Origin: Sabethes cyaneus
Lineage: Eukaryota; Arthropoda; Insecta; Diptera; Culicidae
Direction: 5' to 3'
Length of the DNA: 64,000 nucleotides
Assembly: GCF_943734655.1 (NCBI RefSeq)
Contig: NC_071354.1
Span: 146,167,642 to 146,231,641, forward strand
The notes beneath the pieces were generated by a model. The model saw nothing but the letters and a program-made list of their open reading frames with translations, had not been told where the DNA came from and searched no databases. This document shows positions 1 to 12,194 of this stretch, one piece after another; the stretch's first letter is position 1; every line of letters begins with the position of its first letter. A program made the translations under genes and the position numbers.

Positions 1-1009
1 TACTGGTGTGTCAACTTTTCTACCATCTGCGCCTTATTTGTGAGGAACACGCTTACCACTGTTAGGACGATATCGTCAGCGAAGCCTACACTCAAAATAA
101 TCCACACGTCCTTTCCAATCACATACATTTCTCTACAGGGAGTTAAATGACTTTCAACTGATTGTTATTGGAAAAAATAATAACATCTATCTGATTTTCA
201 CGTTAACGCATTAGTATGCGTGCGAACTACCTGAAAATCATGTAAATATTACAGGAAAAGCTGGATGCAAAATATTCACATAACTTTTCCTATGATTTCG
301 ACGTGAAATTTATTTTGAGTGTATGATTTCAACCCCAGCGGGTAAATTGAACCTCAGCACGTCATCATACATGAAGTTCCAGAGCATAGATTCAAGCAAC
401 GAGCCTTGTGGAACACTTGCAGTTATTTTGTACATATGTGCACATTCTCACACGCGCGATCTCGTTCTAACGAACTGACTCTATCGGACTCTTATTTTTT
501 CGTGCACTGCGACGAGTTTTTACGAGTGTGCATTTAGCTTTCAGCCATAGTCGACGTTTTGGCTCGTCAGTGCAACCCGAGCAATTAATACCGATCGCTC
601 ACGACGCCCGCATTCTAACCCGCGTGTGTAAGCGGTTTAACAGACCGTGATTATTCAACTAGTTGGGAATTTAGTTCATATTTTGCTCGTTATGCAACAC
701 CATGCTCAGGCTCCCCATTTACAAAAATTCTCTACAATTTATCTTCTATCTATAAATATAAAAGTGAACGTATTTTCTTAACAATAACAGATGGTAAAGT
801 GGCTGAGTGACAAAGGAGCCCCGAGTAAGATAGGGCAATCAGTTAGTGTTATGTAAATCGGTAAATTACTTTAGAATTTTCCAATTTACTCACACACATG
901 AACAATTTACAATCACACATGAAAAATGTACTAGAATAAGAGAGAGCTGCATTATTATAAATATCATTATAACTCATTAGCCTTCTAGACCATCTGCAAG
1001 GTTGCTATA
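1..1009. other. No gene or element recognised
   Basis: This AT-rich stretch has no convincing open reading frame, exon or inverted-repeat pair that I could pair up. It is probably intronic or intergenic sequence upstream of the kinase exons. It ends at the left terminus of the mariner element. Confidence 0.4.
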
Positions 1010-2308
1010 AAGGACTGTATCGAAAAGTAATTAGCAACTTTTAAAATGGTTTTACTCAAAAATGGGTGAAGTAATTTTTATGTGGGTGCAAGCAAAAATT
1101 TGCTTGAATATCTAAAAAAAAGTTGTGCAATCGATTTGTTTCGATTATTTTTTTACTTTTCGCTATGACACGGATTGATCTTGTAATCAGAAAAAAATTC
1201 TGCGCAGTTGGTGCACTGAAAACAGTGTTTTCTATCAACCAAATCGCAAAATGGTTTAAAGTGCACCACACAAGCGTAAAAATATCATCGATAAATAAGG
1301 AAAAGAGTTCTCTGAAGGATCTGCCTCGTTCCGGAAGAAAACCTGGTTCCAGTTAGCGCCCGGTAGATTCTAAAGTAATAGGTCATATTAAACGACACCG
1401 ATTGGTAACAACGTCTTATTTGGCTAAAATACTTAAAAGAAGCATTGCGATAATTCAGTAAATCAAGGTCAGGAACTCCGTAAAGAAATACAAGAATCAT
1501 AAGGTATCTAAGAAATCCGGAGAACAATAATCTCGAGCCTAAATAAGGGCACGGTAACTATAAACGGATAATAGACAACGGCAGCAAGTGCCTCTATATG
1601 GACGACAAAACTTACGTCAAAAAGGATTCAAAAACGTTTCCAGGGCCGAAATTCTACACGAAATCGGCGGACAAGGTGGTGGACGATACCGACAGTACGA
1701 TTGCGCAGGAAAAGTTTGGACAGAAGGTTTTAGTATGGTATGCTATTTGTACTTGTGGTCTGCGCTGCGTATTTTCTTCACAAAGTGTGCAATAAATGCT
1801 TAAATTTACAAAGATGATTAATTGTAAAAAATATTGTGGCCCCTCTACAAACAGTATCAGTCTCCCCCTCTCTTTTGGCCGAATTTGGCATCTGTACATT
1901 GCGCTAAGCCTGTACTACAGTGTCTTTCAGACAATAATATCCAATTCGTCGAGAAAAACATCAATCCACCAAATTGTCCGGAGCACTGACCAATTGAACG
2001 TTACTGGTCGATTGTAATGAGAATTTTCAGGAGGGAAGGAACAGTTTCCCAAAGCATGGAGGAATGCAAGAAAAATTGAACAGCAGCATCCAGGAAATGC
2101 ACAAAAGCTAGTGTGCAGAATTTGCTGTGAGGACTTTTACCGTAAGTGCGCTCATTCTTTAGAACCTAATATTTTGACTAATGTAAGCCGTGTTATTGTT
2201 TCAAGTCGTACTGATCTTCAATAAACCGAAAACAAAAATTGAAATAATGATCGTTTTTCATTTTTATTCACAGATAGATGTTGCTAAAGACTTTTCGATA
2301 CAGTCCTT
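1010..2308 (+). mobile_element. Tc1/mariner-superfamily DNA transposon (DD37E-like), degenerate
   Basis: The ends form terminal inverted repeats of 29 bp with 27 matches. The left arm is 1010-1038 and the right arm 2280-2308; the outer 18 bases, aaggactgtatcgaaaag, are a perfect inverted match. A TA dinucleotide precedes the left end, but the right flank has lost a clear TA. Inside is a broken transposase on the + strand. The length of about 1.3 kb is normal for the superfamily. The element is dead: the transposase is frameshifted, carries stops and has lost a catalytic aspartate. Confidence 0.85.
1162..2140 (+). pseudogene. Broken mariner-type transposase
   Basis: The N-terminal part, around 1162-1356, reads as a helix-turn-helix region ending in a basic KDLPRSGRKPG linker typical of Tc1/mariner transposases. 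Further on, conceptual frames give YVKKDSKTFPGPKFYT, then a VWYAICTCG block, FWPNLAS around 1873-1890, and PNCPEH-stop-PIERYW around 1970-2010. In relatives the FWP-D-LAS motif carries the second catalytic aspartate; here the codon at 1882-1884 is AAT (Asn). The glutamate of the third motif is kept at 1981-1983. Several stops and frame changes separate the blocks. It once cut and pasted the surrounding element and cannot do so now. Confidence 0.75.
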
Positions 2309-2906
2309 ACTCAAGTATTTCTAAAGAAAGTAATATTTTTGGTTACTCGTTGCACTAGCACCCACCTATGGGAAAATTTTGAATTATTTTCCTACTACTA
2401 TACTACCTACTTGAAGCTGACAGTCGCATGAATAAGTTTCTCGAACATCGCAACATTATAGATAGTCAGAAACGCGGAATACAGTTTATGCAATATTATT
2501 ACATAGACGGTGAGGTAATTCTGAATTATTTTTTATACCATCTTCAAGGCTGCATTTACTCAGTCACTCTTAAGCCACATGGATCGTGGGATATAGCGTA
2601 TAAAATGGGGTCACATATACACTAGCGCCGCACATTGAGAAAATAATTAACTATTTTTCATGTCATCTACAAGATGACAGTCATTTGCATAATAGTTTGA
2701 GCTACAATATTACATATAAACTAATGCCACGTAGCGAGAAAACTACTGAACTACTAATGTTTGTTTCCGAAGGTTCTTAGTTTACTGAACAATTTTGCCA
2801 AAGACGCCATACCTCTAGACGATCAGGATCATAAGTTATTGTACGTTGGTACCAATTACGTCAATTCCTATATGCTACGTAGACTCCAATAAGGACGTTT
2901 GACCGC
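2309..2906. other. No gene recognised
   Basis: This spacer lies between the mariner and piggyBac-type elements. I see short open frames only and no recognisable domain. Confidence 0.35.
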
Positions 2907-2910
2907 TTAA

Positions 2911-3429
2911 CCCATTATGACCCGGGTATACCTAAATTTGGACCAAATGAAGTGAAACTTTGTAATCTATTATATTATGGCTCGAATGTGTCGGGAAACG
3001 CAAAATCGTCATTTGGAATGCTTTCAAGGCCAAAATATCCGAGGTTAAATATTTTATAGGCCAAGTTTCAAACCAACAAATTACAAAGTTTTTTACAGAT
3101 TTCTTATCGAATTTTGTGATAGACTTTACATATAAATACTAATTTACATGTCAGGTAATGTTTCGTCACTAAATGTAGACTTTTTCATGCGTTTTGGAGA
3201 CAAAAATTTTTTCGCCATTTTTTCAACTTTTTTTCCGCCATTTGTCACAACTTTGCACTGTTGAAAATACAGATGAAATGACAAAAACTGACAAATTATA
3301 TCACACACACATCAGATTGATGTCTTATCTCTCTTGTAGTGATATATTAACAATGCTAACTGTTGAAATTCAGCAGTAAACAGGTTTTGAAGACGAGGTA
3401 TGATATATCATACGCTGGGTCATAATGGG
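2911..3429. mobile_element. piggyBac-type non-autonomous element (TTAA-flanked)
   Basis: The 519-bp segment begins CCCATTATGACCC and ends with its exact inverted copy GGGTCATAATGGG. It is flanked on both sides by TTAA (2907-2910 and 3430-3433). The CCC...GGG termini with TTAA target duplications are the hallmark of the piggyBac superfamily. No transposase reading frame is visible, so it is a MITE-like derivative that needs a transposase supplied elsewhere. Confidence 0.8.
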
Positions 3430-3433
3430 TTAA

Positions 3434-4378
3434 TGGAATCACTTGAGACCATCCTTATTGGAAACGTTCTTATTCATAACCGCCTTGTTCTGAGGACTGC
3501 TGTATATGTCTCGGACGAAGAGTCGAGTATTCGAGTCTGTATCATGGTGGCCTGCCGTCCACGTGCGTTACTTGCATGATTTTTATATGGTACGGAGAAT
3601 TTGTGGAGAAGTGTTGAATTTAGCCAGACGGTTCTTAATAATTCTGCTCGATCTTCACTAATTAGGTGGCTACAGTTATGTAAATGATCCAGCAAGTTCC
3701 TTTTTTTGGCAAATGAAACTGCAGAACCCTTAAAATTGTAAACGTAGTAGAACTTATACAAATGCCGTTCCAGCATTTAGTTTTGAAATCATTTTCACAT
3801 TTGTTATCCTATGATCCGTCAACATAATTATTTAGATTTCTAACGACTGTCAGACAGTTTTCGATAATTTCCGATTCTGACGCAGTTTATGAATTTAAAG
3901 CATAAGTTCCTAGCTAACGGTTGACCTACAACGGCTGTGAGCATGACATTTTTCGATAACTTCTCTGTCACAGTCATCGATTTCGTATAGCAAAGTGTGC
4001 CTATATACAAAAATCATGCAACAAACCAACTTACGTCGTCCTACGTCAACCATGCGGTCGTGTTTGATCACAACTCTTCTGATTTTTCAAAGCATTGGAA
4101 TGAAATTAATCTTTTCCATGCATCTGGAAGGCAATTTACGTTTCATGCCCTGCACAAGATAGACTTAAATTCTTGTAAAATTACTTCGTTAGCATATTTA
4201 ATTAATTTAATCTGAATAGCATCAACTCTAGGTGCTTTTCCATTTTTACTATTAAAAGTTCGTATCAATATACGACTTATTAGGAGTCATTTCATGTTCT
4301 GGTAGACCCTGGATTATTAAATCTCTCATCATATTATCTGTTTCAGATTCCTTGCAATGATTTTAAGGATGTATGAGC
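3434..4378. other. No gene recognised
   Basis: This spacer lies between two non-autonomous elements. I see no domain, no exon with splice sites and no clear repeat boundary. Confidence 0.35.
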
Positions 4379-4380
4379 TA

Positions 4381-4685
4381 CACTCTTAAATGATTCTACC
4401 TGTAAATTGGTCGGATTTAGTTAAAGTTAGGTGGAAACTACTCAAAATGCCCTTAAAGTGTACAAACTCAGATTTGGACTAGTTTTTCAACCAAAAAATT
4501 GGTAGTAGGAACTTAAAATTGCGTTATTTGTCATAGAGAATAATTCAATTATCGGTAGCAAGTCGCCAAAATTGGTTGAAATTTTTACCCAAAGTTTGAG
4601 TTTGTACACTTTAAGGCATTTAGAGTAGTTTCAACCTAGCTTTAACTAAATCCGACCTATTTACAGGTAGAATCATTTAAGAGTG
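4381..4685. mobile_element. TA-flanked MITE with long inverted repeats
   Basis: This 305-bp element starts CACTCTTAAATGATTCTACC and ends with the inverted equivalent ...AATCATTTAAGAGTG. The inverted repeat runs inward for about 100 bp per arm, including the stretches that read gtgtacaaactca and tgagtttgtacac. TA lies on both sides (4379-4380 and 4686-4687). The structure fits a Tc1/mariner-mobilised MITE. It has no coding capacity. Confidence 0.85.
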
Positions 4686-4762
4686 TAAGTTAAGAACGCG
4701 CATTTACGGTTTAAATTTTTTCAAACATGTGTATGTTCGACGGATTCTTTCTAGAAGTTTCC

Positions 4763-5986
4763 CAGAGGTGGGCACGATTCCGCTAATCCGCTAACAGCTA
4801 ATTAGCTCAGCTAACATTTTGTTTAGCGGTTAGCGTTTTCGCTAATTTTTAAAACCGTTAGCGGTTTTGTTAGCTTCCGCTAAATTTATGTGCCGCTAAA
4901 TAAACCGCTAACTTTTTTTAGCAAGAGGAAATTTGTTGAGAAATATGAAAATTTTCTTTTAATTCAACTATCTAGCTATTATCTCTCAATCGCATAGATC
5001 TGGTTTGAAGGATCCCAAAACTTTATAAACTTTTGTACGCGAGCACAGTAAATGTACTCACGGACTAAATCAATATCTAAAAAATTCTAGATCACCTATA
5101 TTCTCAGAAAACATCAAGAGAAATTTTTGGATTTATTCACTTCACTTACTTCACATACATTACTTCAAAAATTCATAAGTCTTGAACCAAGCACCATTGA
5201 AAACATATTATAAAAATGTAACAAAGTTTTCTCAACAATGCAGCAAAATTGTTATTTGGAAAAAAGTTTTCACAAAATTTACCATGGAAGTGAAAAATTC
5301 CAAAGCAAGCTTAGAAAAACTATACTCTACCTTATGGAAAATTTCCAAAATATTTTTTATTGTTTCACATACTGACAAATGTGTGTTTGTTGGGGAATAA
5401 AATTTCACGATAGTGTTATTTTTTTATTTCTGAGTGATGACCAAAAAAGTCGGATTCCTGAAATATTCATTAACAGAGTAAGACGGTGAGTGGAGGTACA
5501 CGCCCACTGCATTTTCCCAGTTTCCTCTTAGTCAATTTAGTTGGTGTTTGGTAGTTAACAAGCTTATAACGGGCTCTAACAATATACCAAAAGTCAGTTT
5601 TGATGATCGATAGATTGCTGAGAAATCGCGGTAGGTGTACAGCACCGGAGAATTCTTGTACCATTGCCTTATTTGTACCACTTTGATAATTCATATCTCA
5701 GAAACCAAGCATGTAGTAGAGCAAATATTTTTAAACGAAAATGTAATGTGTTTTGGCGATCCAGAAAATATATTATTTGGAAAATTATTTCACAAAATTT
5801 TCCAAAATCGATGTTCAAAAAAATATTGCGAAATTTGCGCTTGTTTCTAATCAATTTAGCGGTTAGCGTTAGCTTCCGCTAAATTGTTGATTAATTTAGC
5901 GGTTAGCGGTTATCGAAGCTAACGTTATGAATTAGCGGTTTAGCTGTTAGCGAAGCTAAAATTACGGTTAGCGGTGCCCACCTCTG
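4763..5986. mobile_element. hAT-superfamily non-autonomous element
   Basis: The termini are CAGAGGTGGGCAC (4763-4775) and GTGCCCACCTCTG (5974-5986), a perfect 13-bp inverted repeat of the CAGRG type seen in hAT elements. The flanks carry an exact 8-bp target duplication, aagtttcc, at 4755-4762 and 5987-5994. Both subterminal regions, about 4780-4920 and 5850-5970, are crowded with variants of GCGGTTAGCG and CCGCTAA, which may be transposase-binding repeats. The 1.2-kb interior holds only short unrecognised frames and no hAT transposase. Confidence 0.92.
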
Positions 5987-6082
5987 AAGTTTCCATTGAT
6001 GCAGCTCTCATAATTTCATCTCTTTCATTCTTTTGATCGTATAGTGTTTTATAATCAGTGCGACGCTGTATGTAACCGTGTA

Positions 6083-8453
6083 GGGCAGAAGCACCGGTTT
6101 TAGCCATAGCACCTGTTTTGGCCACACTTGTGTTTAAGTGTTAATGGATGAAATATATGGCTTATAACACAACTTTAGATGAAACTAAATCAAATTTCTG
6201 ATATTTTTTCGTATAACTTATATGAAAACTAATACAAGAAAACTATTATTCTATGAACATCGCAGAAATAAAAAGAGCCGCCCTTAATTTCCCACATAAC
6301 CTACTACCAGCATAACACGAGAGCAGTTTTAAGTACGTTACATTTATTATCCAAAATTATTTATTTTTCGTTGGGTTTCACATAAGATATAATGGATTAT
6401 TTTTCAAACTATATCGATCATATGTTAAACGTAAAGCAGACATTTTTATAAAAATAAAAGATGTTTAGTCAAAGGAGGCCAAAAGCGTTTGCTGTACCGC
6501 TTTTGGCCATACGTCAAAGCGGTTTCATATTTCATATGCCCGTTTTCGCCATACGAAAAGTCTATAGTTATTTAGTTCTAAAATTGTGGTCGCGGATTTC
6601 CAAAATTTGTTTTTGTTTTACCGCTGGAAGACAGTGAGTTCCTAAATTGAATAATTTATCAATAAAGTTATTAATTATTTGATATTCTTTGTTCAAGATT
6701 GTACACAAAACAATGGCTTTATCGAAAAACATTGCCTGTCAGGCGTACACTCAAAGTACGCTTCAGTCCTGTGTTCAGGATACATCAACGTCTTTGGAAC
6801 ACGTGGCCCGTAAAATATACGGTGTCTAAGGTCTACAATTTGATACCGTGGCAAGTGGCGGAAAACCACAACACGGGATACCAGAACGATACTGTCTAGG
6901 GAGGAGTAAAAGATTATTTCCTTGCTTATAAAAATGCTACGTCGCGATTTTCCAGTGTAGCGCCGTTCGTAGTTATTCAATGTGAAGGATTTTCTTACCA
7001 AAAACCCTCGTGATACTCCATTCATAAACAATTTTCCATGTAATTTCCATATTGTTCAAAATATTCACATTTTTGGTAACTTTTATTTACGTTTATGGCC
7101 CGTCATTAATTCTATCAATTCGGACTCCCGAAACTGTAACTTCAGCCAGCGCCCGAGCTAGCAAGGCGGACGTGGAAGCTTTCACGTGGTTAAACCACGA
7201 AGGAATCATGATTATTTTGATAAATGATTTGATTATCCTTCAGGACAGCGTCTCAGGAAAAAAGTCGCTCAAGCTTTGCTCTGTACATGGGGACTTGGTC
7301 AAAGAGAACGGGGTTGAATGACCACTTATAATTTGAAAAGCCATGTAAATACTGGAATATATTAAATAACACATATAGTTTCCTCAAATGGAAGGTCAAG
7401 TTTTACTTTCAGATCTCGATAGGTTCTAATGTTCCACGATTACATAGGGAAGTACTGTATCGGGCTTCAAAATATTGTTTGGAATATAATCTATTTCTAG
7501 AATAGCTTAAACATGTTTTGATAATTTTCGGTATAAGCGACGATTTTTCTACACAGGGGTTGAGAGGCTCAAACAACAGCATCGTTAGAAAGGCTAATTG
7601 CTTTTTTCTTTACGATATCTAGTGATAATTACTCTTCACTATCACAAGATTTTAAGTAAATTGTCATAAGGATGTTACACACTTTTCACATGTTTGTAGG
7701 TAATGCATCAATATATTTATTACGACAACTTAAGAATCTGTCCTATGGACAGCTGAAAGTTGAATGCCATTTTTTGCAGTAGTGGTTTATGGTAAACGCT
7801 CTTAATTTACGGTGTCGTAAATCGGATAACTTTGTTTGACTGAATGCATTCATAGCAAGCAATAAAGTAAAGCAGAAGTTGTTGAATCACCGACCATGAA
7901 AATTATCCAAAAGATTTCCCATACTTGCTTATATTGCTCCAAAAACGCATTTATAACTGAAAACTGCTTAAACTATTAGAAATAATTTCAAATAAACTTG
8001 AGCATAAAGAAAAAATAATTGTTTTGACTTTTTTCTCGAAAACCAATTTTTGCAAACTTGCACAAATAATGAGGGCGAGTAAAGGTTAAAATTCCTGGAG
8101 CATTACTGATCCGTTGCAATTGCATATTAAAAGATAATTAACTCAGTAAAATAGATTACATGGTTGTTTAACATGTTTTGCAATACATTGTCAGCAGGGT
8201 GGCCAAAATAGGAACACAGAGTGGCGAATACAAGAACGCTATGGCCAAAATAGGAACCCAGCAGAGGTTTTTCATTCGACAAAAATTAAAACAAAAGAGT
8301 AAATTTCCCTCAAATAAACTTATACATTATGAAGATTAAGACTAAAATTACCTATTAATGATATTAAACATATTTAGTTTATTCGTTTTTTTTAAACATG
8401 ATCGATATCCTTGAAAGTTTGACAAACTATGGCCAAAACTGATGCTTTTACCC
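6083..8453 (+). mobile_element. pogo-like DNA transposon, degenerate
   Basis: The left end GGGCAGAAGCACCGG continues into ttttagccatag. The right end is its imperfect inverted copy, ctatggccaaaactgatgctttta then CCC. TA flanks both ends (6081-6082 and 8454-8455). Extra ggccaaaa-type motifs sit inside both ends, around 6110, 6478, 6515, 8200 and 8250. A decayed pogo/Tigger-type transposase lies between 6880 and 7260 on the + strand. The 2.37-kb length is usual for pogo elements. Confidence 0.65.
6885..7321 (+). pseudogene. Decayed pogo/Tigger-type transposase
   Basis: One frame reads SREE-stop-KIISLLIKMLRRDFPV (about 6891-6950) and then VKDFLTKNPRDTPFINNFP (about 6980-7035). This resembles the CENP-B-type DNA-binding region of pogo transposases. 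After a frame change, RTPETVTSASARASKADVEAF (about 7116-7185) matches the segment that precedes the DDE domain in pogo relatives. An open frame from 7052 to 7321 contains the second part. Several in-frame stops make it a pseudogene, and the DDE catalytic core is not recognisable downstream. Confidence 0.6.
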
Positions 8454-8455
8454 TA

Positions 8456-9440
8456 TTCGGTTTACATCAACCCGAACGCGAATGGTTGACACATGAAACA
8501 AAATTAACAATATTTGCACCTAGAAATTAATGTATTAATAGGACACCACACGGACCGTTGCTTTTCAAGAGATGGCACTTTTCTAGCCGTAGTAAAATCA
8601 AAATTACTCACTTATATATGTTTATCTACCTAAAAAGCAATTACCACTCACATTTTATTTGTGATACAGTTACTTAGGTATGCTTAATTCTCATAGGGTT
8701 TTATTCTAATTCCCATCGTACTAAGTAAAGCCATTCTAATTTTCATCATTCGTTGGATGGATTTAATGAATACTCCAAAAGTTCTTGTGCTGATTTGACT
8801 AAAACACACTTACCTTCCGATCCGTGAAGTTTGAAATCACTGAAAAGCGACTATTAAAGCATATTATTGAAATTACACAACTGACTTCATTTCTAAAATT
8901 CGTCGTACCGTTTTAAAATCCGTCCATCAAAATTTTTCATCGTCCGAACTAAAAATCACAACAACGTTTACGAAGCTAACGCGCATGTATTTGTGTAGGA
9001 CGGCATGACAAAAGGTTATTCTGCAAAATTTCTGCAGGTCAGGCAAGTTTTCCTGGCTGTAAAATAACGACAATGCCTTGCGTGAGTTATTTTCATTTAT
9101 GAATGACGGAAATTAAAACGATTAGTCGACATTGTCTTCTTCGTCGCACGAAAAAACGTAGGAAATTTAGCTGGTAGGACTTTTTTAATGATAAAAAGCA
9201 TTTAAATGGATCTCAGCTCACTTTGATTGATCGCGTATGATAGACAACTAACTAAAATATTAGGGAATAACTAGTTTTGCATTGTATGTCATAAAAATGC
9301 TGATATTTTTAATAATTTGTGTTGGATAGGACGGGAATAGGCATTTACGACGATGTAGCAACATACCCTAACTTCTGCCTAATTTTGATAAAAAACAAGC
9401 TTTTCGTATACCTCTCCATAGCATCTTACTACCATTTTTC
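8456..9440. other. No gene recognised
   Basis: This AT-rich spacer lies after the pogo-like element. I found no domain and no paired inverted repeat. Confidence 0.35.
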
Positions 9441-9442
9441 CG

Positions 9443-9706
9443 TGAGCCCGGGATAGTGATTTTGATACCGTATACGAGAGCCGGGAGCTGAATATGTTTG
9501 CGACATTGCAATTCGAAGATATTAAATTTCGCAACATGAACGCGGTAATAAAAACAATGTTTACCAACTATTTATTTGTTCAGGTGTCAAACGTTATATT
9601 GCGATTAGCGATAAACACAAAAGAAACTGCGATGCATGAGAGAGTGCTGTTGCTGCGCTGAGTAAATTTATTGTCGCGCGAAATTGGGCTGTTTCCAATA
9701 TGTAGG
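9443..9706 (+). repeat. Dispersed repeat, copy 1, with remnant unidentified reading frame
   Basis: This segment is closely similar to the reverse complement of 60322-60587. The match runs from gagcccggga to ttccaatatgta. Both copies translate in part to a shared peptide (here NMFATLQFEDIKFRNMN with one frameshift; ELNMFATFQFEEIKFRSMD in the other copy). I do not recognise the protein family. The repeat is presumably an internal part of a transposon whose ends I could not define. Confidence 0.55.
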
Positions 9707-9709
9707 GGA

Positions 9710-10766
9710 ATGTCGTCGTGGTTGGGCCACCTTTTGGCATTCACCCATAGTTTTAGTATCAAAAGGAATTTCAGAAATCTAAATACATCGTTGCAAAGCT
9801 CCAGCAATAAGGTAGGGTATTGTCGTTATCGTCGGGCCACTGTTATGGTCGGGCCATCACGATTTTAGTTTTAGTAACTCATGATATCTATGATACAACC
9901 ATTGTAAAACTTCTTGCTGTGATAGCTAACTTTTCACAATATTGTGAATTTCAATCGTGTATTCAAAACACCCGTACTGAATTCAGTGACTAAATTTTAC
10001 AAAAAAAGTTTTCCAGGCGTGTAACGGTTAGGTTACGGGAAACGAAGCATGATCACCAACGAGTATAATTGTGCATACGAAGCAAGTTCCGATCGACCCG
10101 ATGACGAATGTTCAATCGGCTGATCAAGTGATGCAGACGATACAAGATCAGAACGAGTTAGTTAAGTTCGGCTCGCGCTACAGAAAGGTCATCGCGTACG
10201 GTCACGGTCAACGAGAGTCGGGAGTAAAGACACACTTTACAAGGCGCAATGAACTTTTCTTCAAAAAAAATGATTCATGAAATGCCATTATCGAGATAAA
10301 TTTTGAAAATGTATGAAGTGTGTTGTGCTGCACACGAAGACTATAGAAAAATCCCCTCCAGTAAGGTGTTTGGGAAGGCTAAGGTGAATTACTAGAAAAG
10401 CGCTATTTGTAAAGGTCAGGCCACTTGAGTAGTCATGGTTGGGCCGCCATAATTTTAAGCGCAGAAGCACAATAATCGCAAGAGAATATCAGTCACGTGA
10501 AATGTGATGAAATAAAGCAAAATTATCACGATGAAAACCTAAATTTTTGTTGTTTTTTTCATTGTAGTTGTACACTTTGGAAAAGACGATTGTAGCAATA
10601 TTGATTTTACACAGGACAGAAAGACTCGGTACTATAAGATGGTAGCCCTATCACGAGACTAGGTATTGTGCCCTTAGGCAAGGCAAGTACCAAAATATTC
10701 GTACTGCGAACGATCAGGAAGATACTGAACATACTGTGGGCATAATTTTTCGTTATTTAAAGCATG
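9710..10766. other. No gene recognised; scattered gggccac motifs
   Basis: The motif ggtYgggccac or a close variant recurs around 9720, 9830, 9850, 10410 and 10438. This hints at further decayed element sequence. A 69-codon open frame at 10071-10280 has no recognisable domain. Confidence 0.3.
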
Positions 10767-10768
10767 TA

Positions 10769-12064
10769 AGGTACCCCGGGGCAAGTGGGAATACGGGGTA
10801 AGTGGGAACGGAGCTCATAACTCTCTTCAACCTCATCTTCTCCAACCGAACTTTTCTAGAAATGCAAGATACAACTCAAACGGATGTATTAAAATTATAG
10901 ATTATTTATAACAGGCATTCCAAACATCAAAATTGGACTTTCAATTTGAGCGTTATTTTCAAATTGCGTTGTAAGTTTGACGCACCTTTCTATAAATAAT
11001 ATTTTGGCCACAGGCTTTACGTAAAAGTATATGTTTTTCTGACAGTAGGTAAACATAATGAGTGTATTAACAAATTACATCCGAAGACTAGTTGTTTAAT
11101 TTGACAAACGGCATTTAAAAAAATGGGTCGAAATAAGGTCGGCACTTCAAAGCACCCGGGGCAAGTGGGACCTATTAAAAATAAAGTGTTTCAGCACAAA
11201 ACTAATATACACTTTTTAGATGAACTATCGAACATTTTGAGTTCAGTTACATAATATTTATACCAGTGAAGCTTTAAAATAAAACCGAAAAGGACTAAAC
11301 CAAGGGGCCCTAAAAAAGAAGCCCATATGCACAGCTTGTGAGGTTACAAACGGTTTGGTCACATTTTGGTTACACCTAAACGATGTTAATTGAATTTGGA
11401 AAGTTAAATTTGATATAATTAAGCAAATCTGCAACTAGAATTGAAACAATAAAGTGTTGTGGTTATTATAACCTAACTATCTCTTATGAGTAACTCTACC
11501 GAATTGGGCAGGGTAGAACAAACAGATCATAATCGTATTTTCGAGCTATTAAACAATGGTTAATCCTACATTACGTCTCGCAAGAATTGGATACAACAAC
11601 ATATTCAACTACATTTCATTACAATAATGCTTTACAGCGTAATTGCTCACGATCTGTGGTTTATATAAATTATAAAGTCGCCCGTTGTGGTCTGATTTTG
11701 TTACGCTATTTTTGAATGAACTCTTCGTACAAATATTGTTTTTGATTGCTTCTTGCAATGCTTTAAGATTGCTGTATATTAACATACACAATTTACTATT
11801 ATTTTACGCTCTTTAATCAAATTTGAATATAGGTCCCACTTGCCCCGGTAAATGGGGCAACTGGGACCTATCGCCATAATTTTGAAAATTCTCCTCCAGA
11901 TTCATTTCATGTAAATTGAAAGGCCTTTTTCGTAATTAATCCTTCGAAGTGATACCACTGAAGAGTTTCTGTGAAAGAATTTTGAAATAATCATAGGTAT
12001 ATAAAACACAGTGGAATAAACCCAAACTATGCATTGCTTAGGTCCCACTTGCCCCGGTGTACCT
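10769..12064. mobile_element. TA-flanked element with GGGGCAAGTGGGA inverted ends
   Basis: The left terminus AGGTACCCCGGGGCAAGTGG is matched by the inverted right terminus ccacttgccccggtgtacct, with one mismatch. TA lies on both sides (10767-10768 and 12065-12066). Internal copies of the terminal motif occur near 11155 (direct) and near 11832-11870 (inverted, twice). No transposase is visible in 1.3 kb, so it is non-autonomous or an internally rearranged derivative. Confidence 0.8.
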
Positions 12065-12068
12065 TATA

Positions 12069-12179
12069 CAGAAACTGATTGATATTTAAGCATATTTTTG
12101 GAAGTGAAATATCTTGTGTTGCCAAAAACGAATACTTTTGTTGCCAAAATCGAGCCATGCCAAATTCGAAATCCAACTG
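12069..12179 (-). mobile_element. Partial copy of the CGATTTTGGCA MITE family
   Basis: The sequence ends ttcgaaatccaactg followed by TA (12180-12181) and contains ttgccaaaaacg and ttgttgccaaaatcg. It matches the inverted end of the full copies at 34204-34653 and 57505-57939. Only about 110 bp is kept, and it directly abuts the preceding element. Confidence 0.75.
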
Positions 12180-12194
12180 TATTCTTTTCTGAGT

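Noticed and set aside
3480..3780. gagtattcgagtctgta considered as a SINE B box.
   Set aside because: The match is too weak, and no A box or A-rich tail was seen.
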